Assembly: GCF_000308275.2 (NCBI RefSeq) | Contig: NZ_HG529490.1 | Span: forward strand, 337,695 to 401,694 | Source: Levyella massiliensis | GTDB taxonomy: Bacteria; Bacillota; Clostridia; Tissierellales; Peptoniphilaceae | Length of the DNA stretch: 64,000 nt | Reading direction: 5' to 3' | Shown: piece by piece, positions 34,259 through 41,959 of the stretch | Position numbering within the stretch: position 1 is the first letter of the stretch | How the letters are laid out: each line of letters starts with the position of its first letter | Made by a program: the position numbers and the translations under genes | Notes under the pieces: model-generated | Databases searched by the model: none | The model's input: the letters and a program-made list of their open reading frames with translations, nothing else | Told to the model about the DNA's origin: nothing

Positions 34259-34903
34259 ATGAGCTATCGCAGTTTGTGGAAACGGGGGGAAGCCCGTTTT
34301 ACGATAAAAAAATCAGAGTTTATCGGCATTGCTACGCCGATTACATCGCTTGAGGAAACAGAACAGTTTCTGCAGCAGGTGCGTGAGGAGCATCCAATGG
34401 CAACACACCGTTGCAGCGCCTATATTCTCGGAGTGGACGCCTCGCATCAGAAATACGATGATGACGGCGAACCCCGTGGAACCGCCGGCATTCCCATGCT
34501 GGAAGTGCTGAAACGTGAAACGCTCTGCAACGTGGCAGTGGTTGTCGTTCGTTATTTTGGTGGTATAAAATTGGGAGCGGCCGGGCTCGTACGCGCTTAT
34601 ACGCAGGCTTGCAGCGCAGCAATAAAGGAGGCGATTCCGGCAGAGTATGCGCCTTTTCAGAAGGTTGTCGTGCGTTATGCCTATCCGGAGCAGGGCAAGT
34701 GCGACTATGCAATGGCACCATTTTGGGAATTGGATCGGCAGTATGCCGAAGACGTGCGTATTTGCTATTGTCTCCCGGAGGCAAAGATTGACAAGATTCA
34801 TACGACACTGTTAAATTTGACAAGGGGAAAATTGGAGTGGAAAACGGGTGAAACGCATTTCTGTCCCGTGGATGCACTCGGAGAACCATTAGAACGAAAG
34901 TAG
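34259..34903 (+). CDS. IMPACT/YigZ family protein
   Basis: 214 aa. N-terminal UPF0029 domain: KKSEFIGIATPI, THRCSAYILG, DDDGEPRGTAGIPML, and VVVVRYFGGIKLGAAGLVRA; the C-terminal DUF1949-like ferredoxin fold follows. The family is linked to translation and stress control (eukaryotic IMPACT blocks Gcn2), but the bacterial role is unclear. It lies 33 nt after hflX and 5 nt before yebC, in a translation-related set. Confidence 0.93.
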   Translation: MSYRSLWKRGEARFTIKKSEFIGIATPITSLEETEQFLQQVREEHPMATHRCSAYILGVDASHQKYDDDGEPRGTAGIPMLEVLKRETLCNVAVVVVRYFGGIKLGAAGLVRAYTQACSAAIKEAIPAEYAPFQKVVVRYAYPEQGKCDYAMAPFWELDRQYAEDVRICYCLPEAKIDKIHTTLLNLTRGKLEWKTGETHFCPVDALGEPLERK

Positions 34904-34908
34904 GGAAT

Positions 34909-35634
34909 ATGTCAGGGCATAATAAATGGAGTAAAGTTAAAAACGTTAAAGGTAAAGAAGACGCCAAACGCGCCAGCGCATTTACGAAAATCAGCCGCAT
35001 GATCATGGTGGCTGTGCGCGAGGGCGGTGGCGATCCGGATTATAATTCCTCTTTGAAAATGGCTATTGAAAAGGCGAAAGCGGAAAATATGCCGAATGAT
35101 AATATTCATCGCGCCATTAAAAAGGGCTTGGGTGATCTGGACGGCCAGGAATTTACGAATATCGTTTATGAGGGGTACGGTCCGGAAGGCGTGGCAGTGA
35201 TCGTTTCTTGCTTGTCGGACAACAAGAACCGTACGGCCGCCAATGTGCGTCATTATTTTGACAAGTACCACGGTAATCTTGGTACGACGGGTTCGGTCAT
35301 GTTCCAATTTGACTTTAAAGGTATTTTGGTAACGGACGATGAAGGCAAGGATGAAGATGAGGTCATGATGGCCGCGTTAGAGGCAGGGGCAGAGGATGTT
35401 CGCCATGAAGACGGATCGTTTATGATTTTGACGGACCCGACGCAATTCGCTGCGGTGAATGATGCCTTGGTCGAAGCCGGCTATAACTTCAGTGTGGCGC
35501 AGACAGGCTACTTGCCGAAAAATACGGTGACCATTCAGGATCCGGAAAATATCAAGCATATGGAAACATTGATCGACATCATGGAAGATGATGACGATGT
35601 TCAGGATGTTTACACCAACTGGGAGCAGGAATGA
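34909..35634 (+). CDS. YebC/PmpR-family protein
   Basis: 241 aa, full length. Starts MSGHNKWSKVKNVKGKEDAK; also has IEKAKAENMPNDNIHRAIKK and YEGYGPEGVAVIV. YebC proteins were annotated as transcription regulators; recent work on the family assigns one paralogue group to relieving ribosome stalling at proline runs. Which group this belongs to cannot be told here; the HflX/IMPACT neighbourhood favours translation. Overlaps the next gene by 4 nt. Confidence 0.95.
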   Translation: MSGHNKWSKVKNVKGKEDAKRASAFTKISRMIMVAVREGGGDPDYNSSLKMAIEKAKAENMPNDNIHRAIKKGLGDLDGQEFTNIVYEGYGPEGVAVIVSCLSDNKNRTAANVRHYFDKYHGNLGTTGSVMFQFDFKGILVTDDEGKDEDEVMMAALEAGAEDVRHEDGSFMILTDPTQFAAVNDALVEAGYNFSVAQTGYLPKNTVTIQDPENIKHMETLIDIMEDDDDVQDVYTNWEQE

Positions 35635-36278
35635 AACGCGCCGGCGGTGTGCTCTTTGCTTTATGTCTGACGCTTTTTAGTTTGGGCATTGCTATTTTTG
35701 CTGTTAGTTATGATACGGACAGCTATCATGCCTTTCAGCAAGAGCACGCCATCGTGGAGGCTACGGGAAAAAATCAGGACGATTTGGACAAAGTCAATGC
35801 CGATATCGTGCACTATCTTAAAACCGGAGAGCCGATCCTGATGACGAGAAACTTCGGCGAGCGGGAGTGTGCGCACATGACGGATGTGTTTTCACTGTTC
35901 TCATTAGCGCGCCTGCTCTGCCTGTTGAGCGCAGCAGGAGCGGCCGCCTTGCTGATCTTTCGAAAGAAAGAGAGAAATCCCGCTTCGGCAAGTGCATCCC
36001 TGTGTTCTCAGACAGTCGTGTTTGTACTACTGATCATTTTGGCGTTTTTCGCTTGGACCCAATGGGATACGCTGTTCACCACCTTTCATCATATTTTCTT
36101 TCGCAATGATCTCTGGCTCTTAAATCCGGAAACTGATCTTATGATTCAAATGATGCCGACGCCATTTTTCGTCGGCTTGGCAAAGGGGATAGCGGTGCGC
36201 TTTATAGTGTTATGCCTGCTTGGTCAGGGACTGTGGTTTTTGGCCGGCCATCGCCGTGAAGAGGGAAGTCGGGTGTAA
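35631..36278 (+). CDS. DUF1461 (TIGR01906) membrane protein
   Basis: 215 aa, four membrane helices (~5-25, ~88-106, ~122-142, ~188-208). The hallmark is FHHIFFRNDLWLLNPETDLM then IQMMPTPFF before the third helix pair. A family known in Gram-positive bacteria, including a lipoprotein-modifying relative (Lit); short members such as this are not characterised. It starts within the yebC stop codon and lies 44 nt before lgt, the lipoprotein diacylglyceryl transferase, which would suit a role in lipoprotein chemistry (inference). Confidence 0.88.
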   Translation: MKRAGGVLFALCLTLFSLGIAIFAVSYDTDSYHAFQQEHAIVEATGKNQDDLDKVNADIVHYLKTGEPILMTRNFGERECAHMTDVFSLFSLARLLCLLSAAGAAALLIFRKKERNPASASASLCSQTVVFVLLIILAFFAWTQWDTLFTTFHHIFFRNDLWLLNPETDLMIQMMPTPFFVGLAKGIAVRFIVLCLLGQGLWFLAGHRREEGSRV

Positions 36279-36322
36279 AGTTAGACGATAACCGCAGGAG
36301 ACCTATAGGAAGGGAGAAGCCT

Positions 36323-37072
36323 ATGTTTGAATATACAGGAGACGGTATTGCCTTCAATCTTTTTGGTATTGGCGTGCATTGGTATGGCATATTGATCGTC
36401 ATCGGTATGCTCTTAGGCGTCTGGCTAAGCAGCCGCGAGATGGAGCACAAGGGGATGAACGGAGAAGTGATCTCTGATCTGGCGCTCTGGGTTTTACCAC
36501 TTGGCGTCGTGGGTGCTCGTCTGTGGTATGTCATTTTTGAACCGCAGCGATTCCATTCTCTCTTTGACATTATCAATTTGCGATCCGGAGGCCTTGCCAT
36601 TCAAGGCGGCGTCATGATGGGGATTTTGGTGAGCTGGATTTATTTGAAACGTCACCAACTGCCATTTCTGCGCGTTGCTGATTGTATCATTCCTTTCCTT
36701 CCTCTGGCGCAGTCCATCGGACGATGGGGGAACTTCTTTAATAATGAAGCCTACGGTTATGCTGCCGACGTTCCATGGGCAGTTCTTATCAATGGCAAAC
36801 CGCATCATCCCACATTTTTTTATGAATCCGCGGGAGACTTTTTGATCTTCCTCTTTCTGTGGTACTACTTGCGCAAACGCGCTCGCACCGACGGACAGAC
36901 AACGATGCTGTACTTCGTGTTATACGGGTTGCTGCGTTTTGTCGTAGAAGGGTTTCGCACAGACAGCTTGTATTTCGGCAGCTTGCGCGTTGCACAGCTG
37001 TTGGCTCTTGCCGGATTGCTGCTTGGCCTTATCTGGTTTGCCGTGCTTTCCAAGAAAGGGAAGAAGGGATAA
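36323..37072 (+). CDS. lgt: prolipoprotein diacylglyceryl transferase
   Basis: 249 aa, seven membrane helices. The family signature GRWGNFFNNEAYG includes the invariant Arg and Asn; also GGLAIQGGVM and the C-terminal RFVVEGFRTDSL. It transfers diacylglycerol from phosphatidylglycerol to the lipobox cysteine, as needed by the GH3 lipoprotein at 3781. RBS AAGGGAG. The coding region is followed by the repeat array and has no clear terminator. Confidence 0.95.
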   Translation: MFEYTGDGIAFNLFGIGVHWYGILIVIGMLLGVWLSSREMEHKGMNGEVISDLALWVLPLGVVGARLWYVIFEPQRFHSLFDIINLRSGGLAIQGGVMMGILVSWIYLKRHQLPFLRVADCIIPFLPLAQSIGRWGNFFNNEAYGYAADVPWAVLINGKPHHPTFFYESAGDFLIFLFLWYYLRKRARTDGQTTMLYFVLYGLLRFVVEGFRTDSLYFGSLRVAQLLALAGLLLGLIWFAVLSKKGKKG

Positions 37073-37095
37073 TACGACGCCCTTTTAGTACATGT

Positions 37096-37397
37096 TACAG
37101 TGTAAAAAGCTTTTCAGCTAAAAAACACTGTAGTTTTAAGGCTCCAAATACAGTACTTTTTGCCATGGCTGCAAATAGTACTGTATTTATTTTTCCTTTT
37201 TTACAGTACTTTTGTTCTTTAATGGAAAAAGCACTGTATTTTTCCTCCTTCTTTTACAGTACAAATTACTCTTTTTAGCGAAAGTACTGTATTTTCCTCA
37301 TTTTTTCTACAGTGCAAATTGTCGTTATTGAAAAAAACACTGTATTTACTCCTCCTTTTCTACAGTACAAATTGCTTTATTTTCAATAACCACTGTA
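37096..37397. repeat. six-unit 53-bp array of inverted repeats
   Basis: Left arms TACAGT start with ACAGT at 37097, 37150, 37203, 37256, 37309 and 37362: every interval is exactly 53 bp. Right arms ACTGTA lie at 37127, 37180, 37233, 37286, 37339 and 37392, also 53 bp apart. Each 36-bp element is an 8-bp inverted repeat with a variable 20-22-bp interior; elements are joined by 17-bp pyrimidine-rich linkers (e.g. TTTTTCCTCCTTCTTTT). The two innermost arm positions covary: GT/AC in unit 1, AC/GT in units 2 and 4. 53 is not a multiple of 3, so it is not a protein repeat. Confidence 0.93.
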
Positions 37398-37451
37398 TCC
37401 AACGGCTTTTTGTCCATATTTTGCGTTTTTTCGTGCGCACGGCCTCCTCGG

Positions 37452-37533
37452 CCCGGTGCACGGAATCCTCACCCCGGTGCACGGAACCCTCATCCCGGTG
37501 TACGGAATCCTCACCCCGACGCACGGAGAAGAG
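37452..37533. repeat. 21-bp tandem repeat, nearly four copies
   Basis: Units start at 37452, 37473, 37494 and 37515, exactly 21 bp apart: CCCGGTGCACGGAATCCTCA with few changes (the last copy decays after CCCGACGCACGGA). Each carries a GTGCAC palindrome (GTGTAC in copy 3). GC-rich, unlike the adjacent AT-rich array. Confidence 0.88.
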
Positions 37534-37589
37534 CAGCATCTCCGGCAAAAGGAGAATATTTAACCCACCACGCTGCAAAGAAGGAAATT

Positions 37590-37611
37590 CGCCCTTCCGG
37601 GCGCTTTTTTT
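37590..37611 (+). terminator. short terminator upstream of mraZ
   Basis: 5-bp GC stem CGCCC/GGGCG, loop TTCC, then C and seven T residues. It would insulate the mraZ promoter from upstream transcription. Confidence 0.65.
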
Positions 37612-37623
37612 ATGCCGAAACAC

Positions 37624-37652
37624 TTGCCAAACCCTTTTCTCTTGTCTAGAAT
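37624..37652 (+). promoter_or_regulatory. promoter of the mraZ-dcw operon
   Basis: TTGCCA (37624-37629), 17-bp spacer, TAGAAT (37647-37652). Transcription should start near 37659, immediately before the MraZ box. Confidence 0.8.
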
Positions 37653-37668
37653 GGTATTGAGAAGGCAG

Positions 37669-37696
37669 AAAGTGGTAAAAAGTGGAGGAAAGTGGG
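37669..37696 (+). promoter_or_regulatory. MraZ box: three AAAGTGG repeats
   Basis: AAAGTGG at 37669, 37679 and 37689, exactly 10 bp apart (one helical turn), matching the AAAGTGK-N3 direct repeats known as MraZ-binding sites. The third copy overlaps the ribosome-binding region (GGAGG 37684-37688) and ends one base before the ATG, so binding would repress the gene itself. Confidence 0.85.
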
Positions 37697-38134
37697 ATGT
37701 TCATCGGAGAATACAACCACAGCGTGGATTTAAAAGGGCGCGTATCGCTCCCTTCCCGTTTTCGTGACGAACTCTCCGACACTTTCTTTATCACAAGAGG
37801 TATGGACGGCTGTCTCTTCATCTACGATCGGACTCAATGGAAGATCATGGATCGTAAGATCAGTCAGTTACATTTAACGGCAAAAGCGGCACGTAACTTT
37901 TCACGTGCGTTTTATTCCGGGGCAATGGAAGTCGGCTGTGATAAGCAAGGCCGATTTCTCATCCCGCCACAGCTGAGAGCCTTCGCTGCCATCGAACGCG
38001 ATGTAGTCATCATTGGCGTTTCGGATCGCATTGAAATTTGGGCGAAAGAGAAATGGGATGAATTTGTTTCTTCGGATGCCATGGATTTGGATGCGTTGAC
38101 CGAGACCCTCAATGACGATGGGATTGATCTCTAA
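37697..38134 (+). CDS. mraZ: transcriptional regulator MraZ
   Basis: 145 aa from ATG 37697 (GGAGG 8 bases upstream); an in-frame GTG at 37682 is less likely. Two AbrB-like swapped-hairpin domains: MFIGEYNHSVDLKGRVSLPS with Arg in LPSRFRDEL, and MEVGCDKQGRFLIPPQLR. It represses its own dcw operon as an oligomer binding the box just upstream. Confidence 0.96.
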   Translation: MFIGEYNHSVDLKGRVSLPSRFRDELSDTFFITRGMDGCLFIYDRTQWKIMDRKISQLHLTAKAARNFSRAFYSGAMEVGCDKQGRFLIPPQLRAFAAIERDVVIIGVSDRIEIWAKEKWDEFVSSDAMDLDALTETLNDDGIDL

Positions 38135-38143
38135 GGAGGCGAC

Positions 38144-39097
38144 ATGGCATTTTCGCATATACCGGTTCTTTTAAAAGAAACGATTGCCGCCTTATCCATT
38201 CAACCGGACGGGTTCTACGTGGACGCAACAGTGGGAGGGGGAGGCCATTCCCGTGAAATTGTGAAGCAACTGACCAACGGTCATTTGTTGGCCATTGATC
38301 AGGACGAAGAAGCCTTAGCAGCGGCAAAGGCTAATCTCGCACCATGGGCAGAGAAAATCGCTTTTGTGCACGATAACTTTCAGAATCTCGGACATATTCT
38401 TCAGACATTGGGCACGGAAAAAGCGGACGGCATTCTTATGGATATCGGTGTTTCCTCGTATCAGCTGGATACGGCGGAACGTGGATTTTCCTACCATGAA
38501 GATGCATTGCTGGACATGCGTATGGATCAAAACAAAGAGATGCCCACCGCGCGCGACATTGTAAACAGCTATTCGGAACAAGAGCTGACTAAAATTTTTT
38601 ATCAGTACGGTGAAGAGCGCTGGTCGAAGCGGATTGCTCAGTTCATCGTAGTTGACAGACGTACGAAGCCGCTTGAAACATCCTTCGATCTGGTCAAGGT
38701 CATTCAAAAAGCCATCCCTAAAAAAGTGCGCATGCAGGATAAGCATCCTGCAAGAAGGGTGTTTCAGGCACTTCGTATTGAAGTAAATCACGAGCTGGAC
38801 GCGTTGGAACAGTGTCTGACACAGGCAGCCGATCACTTAGCGCCGCGGGGGCGGTTGTGCGTGATCACTTTCCATTCGCTGGAGGATCGCATCGTAAAGA
38901 ATGCGTTTCGGACGTTGGCAAAGGGAGAAGCAATTCCTGCGCAGATTCCTGTCAAAGCACGGGACGTGCAAAGCCCCTTCCGCCTTGTCACACGCAAACC
39001 GATCGAAGCTTCCCCGGAAGAGTTGGAAGCCAACCCGAGAGCTCGTTCCGCAAAGTTAAGGGTGTTGGAACGATGCCAAGAAAATCAGGAGGGGTGA
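38144..39097 (+). CDS. rsmH: 16S rRNA (cytosine1402-N4)-methyltransferase
   Basis: 317 aa. SAM-binding motif DATVGGGGHSREI, then LMDIGVSSYQLD, RGFSYHEDALLDMRMD and the C-terminal ITFHSLEDRIVK. It methylates C1402 in the decoding centre. RBS AAGGAGG. It occupies the standard second place of the dcw operon (mraW). Confidence 0.97.
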   Translation: MAFSHIPVLLKETIAALSIQPDGFYVDATVGGGGHSREIVKQLTNGHLLAIDQDEEALAAAKANLAPWAEKIAFVHDNFQNLGHILQTLGTEKADGILMDIGVSSYQLDTAERGFSYHEDALLDMRMDQNKEMPTARDIVNSYSEQELTKIFYQYGEERWSKRIAQFIVVDRRTKPLETSFDLVKVIQKAIPKKVRMQDKHPARRVFQALRIEVNHELDALEQCLTQAADHLAPRGRLCVITFHSLEDRIVKNAFRTLAKGEAIPAQIPVKARDVQSPFRLVTRKPIEASPEELEANPRARSAKLRVLERCQENQEG

Positions 39098-39098
39098 A

Positions 39099-39701
39099 AT
39101 GGATGCAGCGGTACGTCAACAATTAGAGTATGAAATCCCACAAACAAGAAAAAAGCTCTCCGTCATTCATCCCAGAAAGAGGGGCGGATACCCTGATGAA
39201 GTTTCCCGCCGGCATAGAACTCGTTCACGACGCACCAGTGCCGGAACGGCAGCCATCGGCGTACAGGCACAAAGCAGACCGCATAGTGGAGTATCGCAAG
39301 CAAGCGCAGTGCGTAGCGCTTCTCGCACACAGACACATTCCCGCCTACGGCTTGTGTACTGGATTGCGGTGTGCCTGTGTACCGTGGCAACCCTTGTATT
39401 GCTACTCTCGAGTCTGCTGCGCTATAATGAAATGTCAGCAGTGAATCGTAAAGTTCGTGCGACGGTAGCGGAAGTTGAAGAATTGAAAGCACAGCGAGAC
39501 ACATTGAATATGCAGTTGGCTCCGTACTTGGAACCTGCCCGCATAGAAGAACTTGCGAAACGTCGATTGGGCATGCAGTATCCAACCAAAGAGCAAAAGC
39601 TCTCCGTAGCTCGTGACCCTTCGACGGTGATGAAAAACCAAACCGCAGCCGAATCGCAGGAAACCAAAACGCTTGCGGCCAATCCGCAGCACAAGGAGTA
39701 A
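39099..39701 (+). CDS. ftsL: FtsL-like cell division protein
   Basis: 200 aa. Long basic cytosolic tail (~1-85), one membrane helix (~86-107, YWIAVCLCTVATLVLLL), then a coiled coil (~112-140, KVRATVAEVEELKAQRDTLN) and ARIEELAKRRLGMQYPTKEQ. Position between rsmH and the class B PBP identifies it as FtsL, although sequence alone would also fit DivIC; a separate DivIC is at 18121. RBS AGGAGGGG. Confidence 0.87.
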   Translation: MDAAVRQQLEYEIPQTRKKLSVIHPRKRGGYPDEVSRRHRTRSRRTSAGTAAIGVQAQSRPHSGVSQASAVRSASRTQTHSRLRLVYWIAVCLCTVATLVLLLSSLLRYNEMSAVNRKVRATVAEVEELKAQRDTLNMQLAPYLEPARIEELAKRRLGMQYPTKEQKLSVARDPSTVMKNQTAAESQETKTLAANPQHKE

Positions 39702-39719
39702 TGCGGACGGAGTGAGGCT

Positions 39720-41912
39720 ATGAGTAAAAATCAATTCAAAAATCAGCCGAGACAAGACCATTCATCGGTACGGATTCGCGTCGTTTTCCTTTGCGCGCTT
39801 CTCGTCGTTGTTTTGTTTCTTGCTCGGCTTTTTTATTTGCAGGTAGTGGTTGGTTCAAGTTATCAAGAAGCAGCCCTGGCACAGCGGCGCAGGACTATAA
39901 CGGTCAAGCCTAAGCGCGGGACGATATACGATCGTGCGGATCGCCCGTTGGCGGTGTCGGTGATGGTAAATACGGTTTATGTGTTTCCAAAAGAGATAAA
40001 AGCGGAAGATAAAAAGAAAACCGTGGAATTATTGGCCTACATATTAGGCATGGAAAAAGAAGAAGTCGAAAAGGCGCTTTCCTCGAATCGCTATGATGTG
40101 GCGCTGAAAACGAAGTTAACGCAAAGTGAAATCGATCAGCTGCAAAGCTCAGGACTCCAGGCGTACCGCGTAGTGCAGGAACCGGATCGTTTTTATCCCA
40201 ATCAGGATATCATGGCGCAAAGCTTAGGCTTTGTGAATAATGAGGGAGGCGGCATCTATGGTTTGGAGTCGAAGTATGACGCCTTATTGCGCGGTAAGGG
40301 CGGACAAACTACAACATCAAGGGATTTGGGCGGCAATATTATTCCGACGGAATCGGTAGAAAACTATGCTTCCGAAGAAGGGCAAAATCTGCATTTGACC
40401 GTGGATCTGGAGGCACAGCGCATTGTAAGCGAACAATTGCGCAAAGGCTTGAGCGAATTTAAAGCGGATTCCGGCACAGCAATTCTTATGAATCCCAATA
40501 CGGGTGAGATTATTGCTATGGAAAGTGCGCCCACCTTTAACCCCAATACACCTTATGCGCCCGTGAACGATAAGGGCGAAGCCGCATGGAAAGCCATGAA
40601 GGAAGAAGAGCGCATGAAAATGCTCTATGCGCGTTGGAAGAACCCCGCCATTACCACGCTCTATGAGCCGGGGTCCGTTTTTAAGACGCTCACAGCCTCT
40701 ATCGCCTTGGAAACAAAGACATCGCGGCCGGATTCACGTTACACTTGTACCGGAAAGATTGAAATTGCTCCGGGGGTATGGGTGCATTGCTGGCGCGAAT
40801 CACATCCGCACGGCATCCAAACGCTGGAGCAGGCGCTAAACAACTCCTGCAACCCGGCCTTTGTACAAATCGTGCGTAATATCGGTGTCAATAACTATTT
40901 TTCCTATCTGCGTTCTTTGCATATGGGCGGGATCACGGGGGTTGATTTACCAGGCGAGCAAGCCTCCCTTTTCCCGCAAACGGTGGGTAAATTAGATAAG
41001 ATTCAAATGCAGACGATGTCGTTTGGACACGGCATCTCTTTGACACCGCTTGAGATGATGACAGCTGCCAATACCGTAATCAACGGCGGCTATTATCGCA
41101 CGCCGCATTTTTTCAGTTCTTCGACTTCACAGGAAGGCAAGACACTGTCCCGCTATCAGCAAAGTATCACGGATCCTATATTTTCCCAGGAAACCGTCGC
41201 TACGATGCGCAAGTATTTGCTCAGTACGACGGAGGTATCGCACGCTAAGGTACTGCGAATTAAAGAATTATCGATTGGCAGTAAAAGCGGTACGACGCTG
41301 CTTTTGGAAAACGGTAAGTACACCGACAAAACAATTGCGTCGCTCTATAGCTTCTATCCGTACGATAAGCCGGAAATGGCCCTTTTCGTGATGATTCATA
41401 ACCCGACCAAGCAGACCTTTGGCGGCGAAGTGGCCGGCGAAGTCAGTGCTCGTATTCTGGAACAATTAGTGGCCTTAAAAAAGAAAGCGACACAACCGTC
41501 AAACGAAGGAAAAGTGGTTCCGAACGTTTGCCGGAAAACCGTGGCAGAAGCGCGTAAACTCTTGAACAATGCGGGCTTTTCTTGTAGTGTCTACGGTGCG
41601 ATGAATGATTTCACGTTGGTGGAAGAGCAAAATCCGGCACCAGGCACGATAAAGGCAGAACAAACAACGATCGAGCTACGGCCGGACGCAAAACAGTCTT
41701 ATAAAGCCCCGGATCTGACGGGGAAATCCGTACGCGAAGCACAGATGCTTCTGGGCGGAACGGGGATTTCTCTTTCTATCAATGGCGAGAAAGAAGGCGT
41801 AATTCGGACGCAAACCCCGGAAGCGGGAGCAATTGCCGGAAAAGACACGCCCATCATTATTAATGTAGAAGCACAATCCACAGAAGCAAAAGGTAGTGCG
41901 TCCTCTCAATAA
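39720..41912 (+). CDS. class B PBP with PASTA domains (FtsI/SpoVD type)
   Basis: 730 aa. Membrane helix ~20-42; dimerisation domain with RGTIYDRADRPLA; transpeptidase domain with EPGSVFKTLT (SxxK), NNSCNPAF (SxN) and GSKSGTT (KSG in place of KTG, common in class B PBPs). Two PASTA domains follow, ~595-655 and ~656-720, which bind peptidoglycan. It cross-links septal wall with FtsW. Being the only such gene in the cluster, and with no sporulation genes nearby, it is probably the division PBP rather than SpoVD. Confidence 0.93.
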   Translation: MSKNQFKNQPRQDHSSVRIRVVFLCALLVVVLFLARLFYLQVVVGSSYQEAALAQRRRTITVKPKRGTIYDRADRPLAVSVMVNTVYVFPKEIKAEDKKKTVELLAYILGMEKEEVEKALSSNRYDVALKTKLTQSEIDQLQSSGLQAYRVVQEPDRFYPNQDIMAQSLGFVNNEGGGIYGLESKYDALLRGKGGQTTTSRDLGGNIIPTESVENYASEEGQNLHLTVDLEAQRIVSEQLRKGLSEFKADSGTAILMNPNTGEIIAMESAPTFNPNTPYAPVNDKGEAAWKAMKEEERMKMLYARWKNPAITTLYEPGSVFKTLTASIALETKTSRPDSRYTCTGKIEIAPGVWVHCWRESHPHGIQTLEQALNNSCNPAFVQIVRNIGVNNYFSYLRSLHMGGITGVDLPGEQASLFPQTVGKLDKIQMQTMSFGHGISLTPLEMMTAANTVINGGYYRTPHFFSSSTSQEGKTLSRYQQSITDPIFSQETVATMRKYLLSTTEVSHAKVLRIKELSIGSKSGTTLLLENGKYTDKTIASLYSFYPYDKPEMALFVMIHNPTKQTFGGEVAGEVSARILEQLVALKKKATQPSNEGKVVPNVCRKTVAEARKLLNNAGFSCSVYGAMNDFTLVEEQNPAPGTIKAEQTTIELRPDAKQSYKAPDLTGKSVREAQMLLGGTGISLSINGEKEGVIRTQTPEAGAIAGKDTPIIINVEAQSTEAKGSASSQ

Positions 41913-41959
41913 GAGGATACTTAGGAAAGCTATATAACAAATAGGAAGAAGGGGGAACG

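Larger units (their letters stand above)
37073..37696 (+). other. 624-base repeat-rich intergenic region
   Basis: Between lgt and mraZ. It contains six 53-bp repeat units (37096-37397), a T-rich stretch, four 21-bp repeats (37452-37533), a short terminator (37590-37611) and the mraZ promoter with its MraZ box (37624-37696). No protein-coding frame here has ribosome site or family support. Confidence 0.85.

Noticed and set aside
37096-37397. CRISPR array
   Set aside because: Periodicity is regular, but the repeats are degenerate, the variable parts are only about 20-22 bp, and the window has no cas gene. Arm covariation does not fit CRISPR repeats.
37096-37397. CopY/BlaI-type operator array
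   Set aside because: These regulators bind TACANNTGTA-like sites; the arms here are TACAGTAC/GTACTGTA about 20 bp apart. Only unit 1 has a loosely similar TACAGTGTA.
37319-37821. Ser/Arg/Glu-rich frames across the 21-bp repeat on both strands
   Set aside because: No ribosome site, they run through the mraZ promoter or mraZ itself, and their composition is just the translation of the repeat.
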